DNA from: Acholoe squamosa
Taxonomy: Eukaryota > Annelida > Polychaeta > Phyllodocida > Polynoidae
DNA: 64,000 bases
Direction: 5' to 3'
Assembly (NCBI GenBank): GCA_949317995.1
Contig: OX439035.1
Location: 6,840,427-6,904,426 of the forward strand
Made by a program: the position numbers and the translations under genes. Below the pieces are notes generated by a model that had not been told where the DNA came from, did no database searches, and was given only the letters and a program-made list of their open reading frames with translations. Below, piece after piece: positions 55,061 through 63,599 of this stretch (its first letter is position 1; each line of letters starts with the position of its first letter).

Positions 55061-55952
55061 TGGAAGTCTCCAGATTTATTCCTGATTTTTTTGTAGAGAT
55101 GGAAGTCTTGCAAACAGGCAAAGTACATGTTTGGTAAACTTCTATGTGGTGGAAAATGTTAACCCTACCAGCCCATTCCTCAGTCCACCCCCCCCCCCAA
55201 AAAAAAAAAGAAATAAAAGAAAAATAAATTAAAAAAAAACAAAACACCCACCCACCTGCATGTCTCTTTTATCTAATTCACACGCTGCAGCGGTTTGGGC
55301 ACTCGGGTTTCCGCTTGTGTTGTTTGAAAAAGCAACAGAAGGGAACCCCAGCAGCATGCAACCCTCAGTCACATGTGACAGGGGTAGGATGAGGGGGTTG
55401 TTACACCATCATGTTGTCACCTTAATGCAAGAAGATTGTAACTGATGTTTTGGCAAAAATGAGTTTTAACATGTATTGACCCTTATCTAGCTACTATAAA
55501 AGTGGTGAAGCTCTGTCTCTGATAAGTGTGCCTACAGGCCCCATTGTAATATTGCTATATCTACTCTGTTGGAACACTTCTTTTGCCCCCCCTGCAAAAC
55601 TTGAAAAATGCAGATACAACCTTCTTGCACTAAGGCGATAATGTGTGCTGTGTATAACTGTATCAGTTTAAGGGCCCTAGTTCATTTATGTCACAGTAAA
55701 AAAGGGTTTTTAAAAGAATTTATTACAATCAAGCGTTTTACTAGTAAATATAAAGACTTTTGGTAAATACAAAGATTTTTAGGGCTGGGGATGTGCGGTT
55801 ATTGGAATGAATTTTTTATCTAATTTCTGAGCAACACAAAAAAACATTTTAGAATGAAAATGGTATGGCTATAGAGATAAAGATGATTGCTTGATATGAC
55901 ATTTTTTTGACAAACCTGCAAACTCTATGTGTGTCTTTTATGCAAAGTGTGT
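55061..55952 (+). other. Unassigned intergenic sequence
   Basis: Poly-C/poly-A tract at 55188-55250, otherwise AT-rich. Nothing supported. Confidence 0.4.
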
Positions 55953-56186
55953 CTTAACCCTTTAAGGGCCACTGATTTATGCGTCATACCCATTTGTCGT
56001 CATGATGCACCAACGTAGCGCTGGAGAGACTGCTCACCAGCACTTCATTGGAGCATCATGCTGACCCTCCAGCAGTTTGTATATGCAAGAATGAAGCTCC
56101 AGCAAGTTATTTTCCAGGGCTGCATTCATGCATCATGACGAACAATGGGCATGATGCATTAATGCATCAGCGGCCCTTAAAGGGTA
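55953..56186 (+). repeat. Family A MITE
   Basis: Starts cttaaccctttaagggccac and ends taatgcatcagcggccctta then aagggt. Confidence 0.82.
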
Positions 56187-56198
56187 AAATGTCGCGTA

Positions 56199-56508
56199 CT
56201 AGGCCACCCTTAAAAATATTTTCGTTTCCTGTCCAGAGGCCTGGTGGATTTTTTTGTGAGAATGGGAAAATTTTTTCCTGAGTTCTGAAAAACAATTTAT
56301 TTTTTTCGACCATCAGCACAAGAATCTAGGTTTCCAATCACTAAATCTAAGAACGTGATGGCAAATTCATGCCATCCCCGCTTACAATGCTCATGGCAAA
56401 TAAAAATATTTTCCTAAAAAAAAAAAAATTGTTCCCTCCCTCCCTCATGGGTCTAAAAAATCCCACCCTCTGGACAGGAAACGTACATATTTTTAAGGGT
56501 GGCCCTAT
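56199..56508. mobile_element. ~310-bp MITE with ~38-bp TIRs (cctgtccagagg type)
   Basis: Left ggccacccttaaaaatattt then cgtttcctgtccagagg. Right ccctctggacaggaaacgta then tatttttaagggtggcc. No coding capacity. Confidence 0.82.
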
Positions 56509-56578
56509 GGTAGTATTGTGAAGGAGGTATGTGATGGTGGTGGAGACATGCCTCCGACAGCTACCGACCCTCCCCCCA

Positions 56579-56791
56579 TTACAGCACTAAGTCGTGGGGA
56601 AGGGTGTCCTGTCCAATTTCCATCACTGTAAACTTCAGTCCATCACAGCGACTCCCTGCCGCAGTGCCTGATATGATTTCAACAGCATTTTCAATATCAT
56701 TCCCATCCAGTCCCATCCCTGCCACTTGCACTGTCGAGATTTCCACACCCCTACCCGCATGCAGTCTCAACTCGGCAGCCGTGAGTGGCAT
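56579..56791 (-). other. Unassigned 70-codon ORF of high complexity
   Basis: Begins MPLTAAELRLHAGRGVEIST and includes VQVAGMGLDGNDIENAVEII. Unlike most ORFs here it is not repeat-derived and has balanced protein-like composition. An in-frame stop lies just upstream of the ATG, and a tctcag acceptor-like site sits about 17 bases before it. I do not recognise the protein; it may be conserved non-coding DNA or chance. Confidence 0.2.
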
Positions 56792-57189
56792 ATTTGATTA
56801 GGTTCTCACTGAGAGGCAGGGCTCGCTCAGTATAGATTTCCACACATGAATGGGCTTTTAAACAGCTGTATTCTTCCAACCCATGTACACCCCAGGCCTG
56901 CCCTGGCCCCTTTAGATCCTGGAGAAACAGTTGTCCTCCGGGCAGAGTATGGTATACGACTGGTGGTTTGGGCTAGAGTGGATGGTTCTGAATAAAATAA
57001 GGCAAGACCTATCTATAGTCTGTCCATTGTTAAAAGTCTGAAAATTTTACTCTTTTTAAACATATGTGATGTGATATTTTCCCCTTTTTACATGACTTTT
57101 TTAGAAGGGTGCTGCTATAACGGCATGAGTTGAAAGTTCTCCATTCATCCCCCTTTTTATAAAAATTATATGCCACGTTTTCTTTCAGA

Positions 57190-57410
57190 TGCTCGATGGT
57201 CATCATACGGCATGAATGCAGCCCTGGTGAGTGACTCGCCGGGGCTGCATTCATTCATGCATCATGTTGACCTTACAGGGTTGATACACCCCTGGAGGTT
57301 CGGCATGATGCTATAATGAAGTGCCGGTGAGCAGACTCGCCAGCATGTCATTGGTGCATCATGAAGATTAATGGGCATGATGCACTCAAGTGTCCCTTAA
57401 AGGATTAAGG
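57190..57410 (+). repeat. Family A MITE
   Basis: Contains atgaatgcagccctggtgag / cgccggggctgcattcat, gcagactcgccagcatgtca and the end agtgtcccttaaaggattaa. Confidence 0.75.
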
Positions 57411-57529
57411 AATGGGCATCTTTTCACACCCAGATGCAGCTTATAACTCTCTCACTGAGGTTGCTGTTTATAATATACATGTGCCGCTTATACGCAGGGG
57501 CTTGGTTATATTCATCTCACATCACACCT

Positions 57530-57846
57530 CAATACATTGAAGCGAGAAGACGTGTAGTCTGGATTTCAGCGCGCCGTGACGATGTCCCGTTCTCTGCATT
57601 ATGAAGCAACTAATAGTCTCTCAGGGAGAAGCGCTGATAGAATTAAACACAGGTCGACGGTATCCTCACAATGGGGTTAATTGAATGATGTAAATCTTTT
57701 CTCCTCATCCCTCCTCTCAAATTGCCATACACATCGATGGCCGCGTTATGTTTCCGGAAATAGAAGCACTCCAGTACCTCATTATACTGTAGATAAAAAA
57801 TGTCGGTGAGGGCAAATTGAAAAGTTGGCAGAGTGCATGACGGCAT
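57530..57846 (+). other. Complex single-copy island, with an unassigned antisense ORF
   Basis: Contains ggttaattgaatgatgtaaa and tatgtttccggaaatagaag (ETS-like). The minus-strand ORF 57643-57846 includes LQYNEVLECFYFRKHNAAID, which is protein-like but unrecognised. Whether this is an exon or non-coding DNA cannot be settled by eye. Confidence 0.22.
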
Positions 57847-57863
57847 ACAGTTTTATTTCATGG

Positions 57864-58506
57864 TACCGTAAATTCTCTCGTGTTAGCCATGCCCTCGTAT
57901 AAGCCACCCCTACGACTTTGGGAGAAGTTATACCAAGCCATACCCAAGGCTTGAAAATTGGAGGTTTAGTACTGTTTTATAGTTTGAAATACCCTCGTAT
58001 AAGCTGCACCCTGACATTGGGCCATTCTTATTAGCCTGGTTTTTATTGGCCGAGAGACTTGTCTCCTCGGCCATATATACATCATGTAGGAGGGGGACAG
58101 CAGGTCATGTCAAAAACAGCCAAAAGTCCTCTACTATAGATCAGCTACTGAAATCAGTCAACCATGACGAAGACTGTGGTGTACCAGTGTACCAATACCA
58201 GTGTACCAGTGAATTTCTATTATTCCAGGTCGTTCTGGGACGGGCTGATAACTTCCACACCCACTCTAGGGGCCTCTAAGTACCTATAGTCAATTGCTAT
58301 TGTCCCAGGTCATCTAACAGCGCCGCAGCTCTGTCCCCTAGAGTCTCTGAGTGTTTGTTCAATCACTTCATAATTACACATCTCTACTACGATCTCTCGG
58401 CCATTACATCTGTGATGTACAATTCACTCTTAATAATGTCCTCAACCAAGCGTGATCTCGTTTGGATTCTGGTACTAGCCGCAACTTATACGAGAGAATT
58501 TACGGT
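57864..58506. mobile_element. Family B element with internal insertion
   Basis: Outer ends taccgtaaattctctcgtgt and cttatacgagagaatttacg then gta. Between about 58031 and 58440 lies unrelated sequence containing ggccgagagacttgtctcct then cggcc. Confidence 0.65.
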
Positions 58507-58625
58507 AAGAAGGTGAAATACTAAGAGGCCATAGACCTTGCATTAGGATGCCGTATTGCACAGGGGGTATGTAATACATAAGATGTGTATTACGCAGCCC
58601 GGTCACTTGACCTCTGTTTTCGCAA

Positions 58626-58801
58626 TAGACCGTAAATTCTCTCATATAAGCCACACACTCATATAAACCTCACCCTGAGAGGAAGCTATAGGGTTAACTA
58701 ACCCCTTAGAAGCTGTACCCCAACTTTGGGCCAATCCTATGTGCCACATTTTGATTTGGGCTCTGGTACTAGCTGCGGCTTATACAAGAGAATTTACAGT
58801 A
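58626..58801. mobile_element. Family B MITE
   Basis: Ends accgtaaattctctcatata and cttatacaagagaatttaca then gta. Short form of 176 bp. Confidence 0.8.
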
Positions 58802-59344
58802 AAGCTGATAAGAAGCAAATATCACTGTGAAGCCATGGAATAAATACAAAGGAGCACTCATGTGGGTTATTTCAAGTGCATATTTTATGCCGCATAGCAC
58901 TCTGTCCGGAGACACCCATGAAACTTTTCTTGCAAGCCTTTAAGGATTGCAGGTCCATATTTTATCGCATGATGCACCTATGCTCAATGCCTTCATGATG
59001 CACCAAATCGGGTGATGAGCACTTGGACTACTTGCCACTGCCTATTTATTGCGGCTTATGTGCAGATTGATGAGGCCAGCTCAGGGGTCGGTAAAATGCT
59101 ACTGGATGATTTTGCACACCATTTCAGTGTTTGAATCAAACACCAATTTTAAATTTTTAAAGGCAGCTGATGCATTAATGCATCATACCCATCGATCCTC
59201 ATGATGCATAATTGCAGCCCTGGCGAAAAACTTGCCTTGGCGCCTCGTCTGTAGTACTTTATGCTGACCCTATGGGAATGCTACACAAACTCCCAGAGAA
59301 TCAGCATGATGCTGGTGAGCAGTCTTGCCAACACTTCATTGGTG

Positions 59345-59564
59345 TGTAGGGGAATGTGATTTCCTTGCGCATGATTCACCGACTCTCAGGGGCCAGTCGT
59401 CGTGTAATCACATGTCCCCTCTCTGTATCACCCCAGACAAAGCGTGGGTGGAAGGTAGGAAACATTGTATGGGGAAGTAGCTCAGCTGTAGAGCAGTTGT
59501 CTGAAAGCTGAGAGGTCCTGGGTTCAACTCCCGGTTTCCCTAAACGTTTTCGCCGACCCCTACA
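59345..59564 (+). repeat. 5' LTR of the TRIM-like element
   Basis: 220 bp. In order: tgtagggg, a block with gactctcaggggccagtcgt, ctctctgtatcaccccag, the tRNA-like sequence at 59471-59541, and the end cgacccctaca. Confidence 0.8.
59471..59541 (+). tRNA. tRNA-like sequence in the 5' LTR
   Basis: 71 nt. Acceptor ggggaag pairs with tttccct (two G-U). D arm gctc/gagc; A box tagctcagctgtagagc. T arm ctggg-ttcaact-cccgg, with B box ggttcaactcc. The anticodon arm is poor: cagtt/agctg pairs around gtctgaa (anticodon CTG), but this uses a D-stem base; the alternative loop ctgaaag (anticodon GAA) has weak stems. An A follows as discriminator. Probably a pol III promoter or primer mimic rather than a working decoding tRNA. 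Confidence 0.55.
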
Positions 59565-59565
59565 A

Positions 59566-59578
59566 TGGTAGGGAAACC
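59566..59578 (+). other. Putative primer-binding site
   Basis: tggtagggaaacc is exactly complementary to the 3' end ggtttcccta plus CCA expected from the tRNA-like sequence in the adjoining LTR (59532-59542). Its position, one base after the LTR end, is standard for a reverse-transcription primer site. Confidence 0.65.
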
Positions 59579-59743
59579 AAGTAGTCCTGACCCGCGTTGG
59601 GGGGGCTACGGAACTCGGAACCTGGGCTGGAGTGATACAGCAGGCGTTTCGACCTGCTAGCGCTGGGGGTGTATGCAGGGTTTAGCTAGCCCCTGTTTGT
59701 CTGGGTGTTGGTTAATTCGTTGGTCGAAGCTGGTTGGGGGCTG

Positions 59744-59963
59744 TGTAGGGGAATGTGATTTCCCCGCGCGTGATGCACAGACTCTCAGGGGCCAGTCGTC
59801 ATGTAATCACATGTCCCCTCTCTGTATCACCCCAGTCTAGGCGTTGGTGGAAGGTAGAAAACGTTGTACGGGGAAGTAGCTCAGCGGTAGAGCAATCATC
59901 TTTAGGCTAAGAGGTCCCGGGTTCAACTCCCCATTTCCCTAAACATTTTCACTGACCCCTACA
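59744..59963 (+). repeat. 3' LTR of the TRIM-like element
   Basis: 220 bp, same layout as the 5' LTR. Differences cluster in the anticodon arm of the tRNA-like part and near 59836-59868. Confidence 0.8.
59870..59940 (+). pseudogene. tRNA-like sequence in the 3' LTR, decayed
   Basis: 71 nt. Keeps the acceptor, A box (tagctcagcggtagagc) and B box (ggttcaactcc). The T stem has two mismatches and the anticodon arm (caatcatctttaggctaag) does not fold well. Confidence 0.5.
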
Positions 59964-60022
59964 GGTGCATCATGATTACCAATGGGCGTGATGCATTGAT
60001 GCATCAGCTGTACTTAAAGGGT

Positions 60023-60300
60023 TAATGAAAACATTGACAATGTTGATACAGTTTTAACCCCCTGCCTCCATTCCATTTTCCTCCTCCCTCTACACCCCAC
60101 CTACCCATGATAATGATAATGATGGACACATATTGGCTCCAGGCAGTAATTTGCTGTGAATTAATGCACCCCGTTATCGAGCCAAGGTAAGCGATGCCTA
60201 TCGTTGCTGAGGAGTTGGGGCCCTTTTTGCACCTAAGTACACTTAGATCGCTTTTTGCCTCCATCACTCTGTGTTCTCTCAAGGCTCCTTCTTATAGCCA
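60023..60300 (+). other. Complex single-copy island
   Basis: Contains atgataatgataatgatgga and gctgtgaattaatgcacccc. No repeat family found. Confidence 0.2.
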
Positions 60301-60407
60301 TAGACACTCTTAGTGTCTATATTGCATTCCTGAGCTGTTGGTGAGGATGACAAAGGCTGGTGTAGGAGATCTGCGCTGTAGGTTAGGCTGACAAAGGCTG
60401 CCTATAC

Positions 60408-60548
60408 AGAGATGCCACTTTTCCCGGTTTACCAGGAATTCCTGGTTTTTGATTCTAAGATTTCTGTATTAAATCATGTTAGATTCCTGGGGAAATGTGT
60501 CTCAAGTCCAGTTTTCCTGGTTTTTGTCGACCAGTGAGTGGCATCTCT
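60408..60548. mobile_element. ~141-bp MITE with AGAGATGCCACT / AGTGGCATCTCT ends
   Basis: Second copy of the 7795-7924 family, with the same tips and the same ggtttaccaggaattcctgg core. Confidence 0.82.
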
Positions 60549-60579
60549 GCGCCTGTAGTAGATCTCTGAGCTGTTGGTA

Positions 60580-61043
60580 AGGCTTTTTGTTTGTTTGTTT
60601 AGTTTTACGTCCAGGGGCCATCAAGGAACTCAGACATTCAATTTCGGACATGGAAGTCGTTTCTTTTCTCTTAGGACAGGTATTTATAAGCTGCTTGCCC
60701 GACACAGCAGTGAACGCATCTATGGATGACCGAAACTATGAGATGAATGACCGAATCTATGAGGAGGGGTGAGGGGGAAAACTGCTACCAGGGCTTTATT
60801 CCCCTACTCTTTTCGAAGGATAGCAAGTGTTCTTTTATTTGCCTGGTCCCATAAGCAGGGCCAGACAAACCACGGCATTTGATCACTCAGACGTGGTTCA
60901 CTGAGGGGGAATCCCACGGCAAAAGACTAGCATTCATTCATTCATAGATTCAGTCATTCATCTCATGGATTTGGTCATCCATAGATGCGGTCACTGCTGT
61001 GATGGACAAGCTGGTTTTGATTACCTGTCCAAAGAGAAAGAAA
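60580..61043 (+). repeat. Dispersed repeat shared (inverted) with 43840-44170
   Basis: Begins tttgtttgtttgtttagttt then tacgtccaggggccatcaag. Later agggctttattcccctactc, tagcaagtgttcttttattt and catggatttggtcatccata. The gtttgttt head suggests a simple-repeat-tailed retroposon in reverse. Confidence 0.6.
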
Positions 61044-61188
61044 CAGGGATGAAAGTCTTCAGGGAATTCCCTGATTTCAGGGATTTTGAGGCTCCAGGGC
61101 CCTATACATTCATATACAAACACCCAGGTTTTTGGGGAGAATATTTGACCATTTCAGGGATTTTCATGCTCTGTGACTTTCATCCCTG
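61044..61188. mobile_element. 145-bp MITE with CAGGGATGAAAGT ends
   Basis: Left cagggatgaaagtcttcagg, right ctctgtgactttcatccctg. The tips are inverse, and the interior repeats tttcagggatttt. A partial copy is at 22430-22572. The ORF over it is chance. Confidence 0.8.
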
Positions 61189-61379
61189 AAAGAAAGGACT
61201 TAATGTCTGTAAACTAATGAGGCAGTCCTATGTAGTGGGGATCCCACTTTTGGACATTAATCAAATCAATGAATCAATCAATAGCAAAGGCTGCAAATAG
61301 TAGATCTATAAGCTACTATTGAGCCTGCCAAAAGCTGTATTTTTAAAATATCAGAGCTGTTTCTGAGGCTGAAAAATCT

Positions 61380-61734
61380 ATTCCTGCATTTAAATAGATT
61401 AACTTAACCATTTAGCAGACTGCACTACCTGATCAAACCAACAGACATTTGCAAAGCCTCGGAGACATACTTTACCCTCCTGGAGAAATAGCAATAACAT
61501 GACATGCCTCCTACTCTGCCTCCATGGCTACTAATCATGATAGGCCCACCCTGTTAGGCGCTCTAACAACCACCCAAATTAGGCCCCTCAAATGAAAATT
61601 AATTTGCAGTGGAATGGCGACAGCGGACGGGTGTGTACAGGCAAAGGGTCTAGGACAAATGATAGATGCCACACGGTTGGGGCTTGATCGTATTTTACCC
61701 GTTGATTTTCGTTCTATGGCAGCCATCTTGTTCG
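61380..61734 (+). other. Complex single-copy island
   Basis: Contains tttaaatagattaacttaac, ggctactaatcatgatagg and aaatgaaaattaatttgcag. ORFs on both strands are unrecognised. Confidence 0.2.
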
Positions 61735-61913
61735 TGGTCATGATGCACTCCTGCACATGCCAAGCATCATGGAGACATTTTTCAAGTCAAACGAAGTGAG
61801 CACCAGGATGAAGGCAGCCCTAATGAGTTTACTGCTATAAAGGTGAGGCGAACAAAGGCTGTCTGTAGTACATCTATTGAGTGCCCCCCTGCAGCCTCAA
61901 ATTCCGCGGTTAC

Positions 61914-62345
61914 CATGTTCTCCCGCGTGTAAGGTGCATTTAAAACGCGAGTCTCAGGGCTCGTGCACCTTGTAAAATCAGCCCTAAGTCAGAGTGCATT
62001 TTACATGGAGGGTACAATTTTTTAGCGCCTCCCACGCCGCGTAGCGGCGATACCGCGAAGTGGTATGGGAGTGCGCTATGATGATTGCATTTGTCCCATG
62101 TGATGAGGTCTCACAATACAAAATTACTGAATAGAGAAATTGATAATTGTGAAATCTTCTTTATGTCTGCTTTTATGAGACATGTCATCAAACACTGGTA
62201 TACCGACATTAACGGCGGGAGGCTTTTTTTACGCGGTCACAACCGCATTTCTTGTTAGAGCAGTACTAAACCTTTTAAAATTTAGGCCCAGCTGCACCTT
62301 TTAGCATTAACTCATGGTGCACCTTATATGTGAGATGTGCAGGAG
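61914..62345. repeat. Family B-like element with an internal cruciform
   Basis: Left accatgttctcccgcgtgta then aggtgcatttaaaacgcg. Right tggtgcaccttatatgtgag then atgtgcaggagatta. The stem-loop cluster at 62024-62077 is inside. Confidence 0.5.
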
Positions 62346-62403
62346 ATTATTGTGTATCTGCTGCTATCAACCATCACTCCATTATACAGTAAAGGGATTT
62401 CAT

Positions 62404-62560
62404 TAACCCTTCAAGCACCGCTGATGCACGAGTGCATCATGCCCATTGGTCATCATGATGCACCAATGAAGTGCTGGTGAGACTGCTCACCAGCACTTCA
62501 TTGGTGCATCATGCCGACCCTGTGGGGTGGATCTATAAACTCCCTGAGGATCATCATGTA
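62404..62560 (+). repeat. Family A MITE, left part
   Basis: Starts ttaacccttcaagcaccgct, stem gcaccaatgaagtgctggtg / caccagcacttcattggtgc. Breaks off after ctgaggatcatcatg. Confidence 0.8.
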
Positions 62561-62701
62561 GCTATTTTGGGTCAATATCAATATATATTCTAAATTTCCC
62601 CTAAAATCTACCCCTGGCTTATAACTAGGGTTTTATTACCATAGATAAGTGTATATTAGACATAACCAATATTTCTTCATTTTCAGAACCCCCTTTAACT
62701 C

Positions 62702-62924
62702 TACCGTAAATCCCCGCCTATAAGTCGATTTTTTAAAAAGGTTTTTTTCTTGTATAAGTCGATTTTTGATCCCAAGTTGGGGGGGTCGACTTATATGTGG
62801 GGTTTTTATATAATAGATTATAGTGTTAATATTTCTCAAGCCTTTTTCTATAGGTCGAATTTGTTTCTCAAAGAAGGGGGTCGACTTATAGGTGGGGTCG
62901 ATTTATAGGCGGGGTTTTACGGTA
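62702..62924. mobile_element. Family B MITE, 'ccgcctataagtcgattt' subtype
   Basis: Ends taccgtaaatccccgcctat and ataggcggggttttacggta are inverse. Four gtcgact/gtcgatt-type words inside. Confidence 0.85.
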
Positions 62925-63196
62925 CTAGTAATATATATTTTTTCCCAATAATTTTCAAGCGCACAGTGAGCTAATAACGTTGTATAGGTTGATTGCACTA
63001 AGTAGTCTTCATGGAGTTGTAGAGTGATTCAGTATAACATATACATCAGGCAGTCAGACTAGGAGAAACCATTATATACACATTGTAACAATAGGAATAC
63101 ATCAAAAGGGCCATGTTCACTATGTGGTCTCTAACAACAAGACCTTCACTGGACATATCCCTCTAAGGGATACATATCTCTCTAAGGGGCATTAAC

Positions 63197-63480
63197 CGGG
63201 GTTCCCACGTGTCATGGAAAGTCATGGAATTAAAAGTTGTAAGGGAAAGTCATGGAATATCATGGAATTTCTGAAAATTTCTTCTTGAGTCATGGAAAGT
63301 CATGGAAAATGGGAAAAATGAAATATTTGTTGCAAAATCCTTTTTTTTTTTCCACCTCGATTTCAAGAATTTTGCCGGGAGATCAACCCCGATAATGTCC
63401 AAATATAGTTTAAAATGTCATGGAAAATTTTGATTTTTGTCATGAAAACGTCATGGAATTTGAACCCTGAAATTTAACGC
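63197..63480. repeat. 'gtcatggaaagtcatgg' element
   Basis: Bounded by gggttcccacgtgtcatgga and gtcatggaatttgaaccctg. At least seven gtcatgg words. A fragment of the same type is at 43057-43080. Confidence 0.7.
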
Positions 63481-63599
63481 ATTATTAGTGTTTCATGTCC
63501 AACTGGTCGGTATGATGATGCACTGGTCCAATGATTTGCTGGAGACTCGGCTCACTAGCACACTTTGAGTGTATGAATCACAGAGAGTTGTTATAACAG

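Larger units (their letters stand above)
59345..59963 (+). mobile_element. TRIM-like miniature LTR retrotransposon carrying tRNA-like LTRs
   Basis: Two direct 220-bp repeats (59345-59564, 59744-59963; roughly 85% identical by eye) flank a 179-bp internal region. Each starts tgtagggg and ends cccctaca, so they have TG...CA termini inside an 8-bp inverted repeat. A 4-bp target duplication, ggtg, borders the whole element. One base inside the 5' repeat lies tggtagggaaacc (59566-59578), a plausible primer-binding site. A short G-rich stretch (ggttggggg) precedes the 3' repeat. No gag or pol, so it is non-autonomous. Confidence 0.8.
59155..60022 (+). repeat. Family A MITE interrupted by the TRIM-like element
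   Basis: Left part ttaaaggcagctgatgcatt to caacacttcattggtg (59344). Right part ggtgcatcatgattaccaat to catcagctgtacttaaaggg then ttaa. The insertion splits the usual cattggtg|catcatg module and duplicates ggtg. Confidence 0.85.

Noticed and set aside
59471-59541. Ordinary tRNA-Phe (GAA) or tRNA-Gln (CTG) gene
   Set aside because: The anticodon stem does not pair properly in either reading, and the sequence is duplicated within a mobile element; described as tRNA-like instead.
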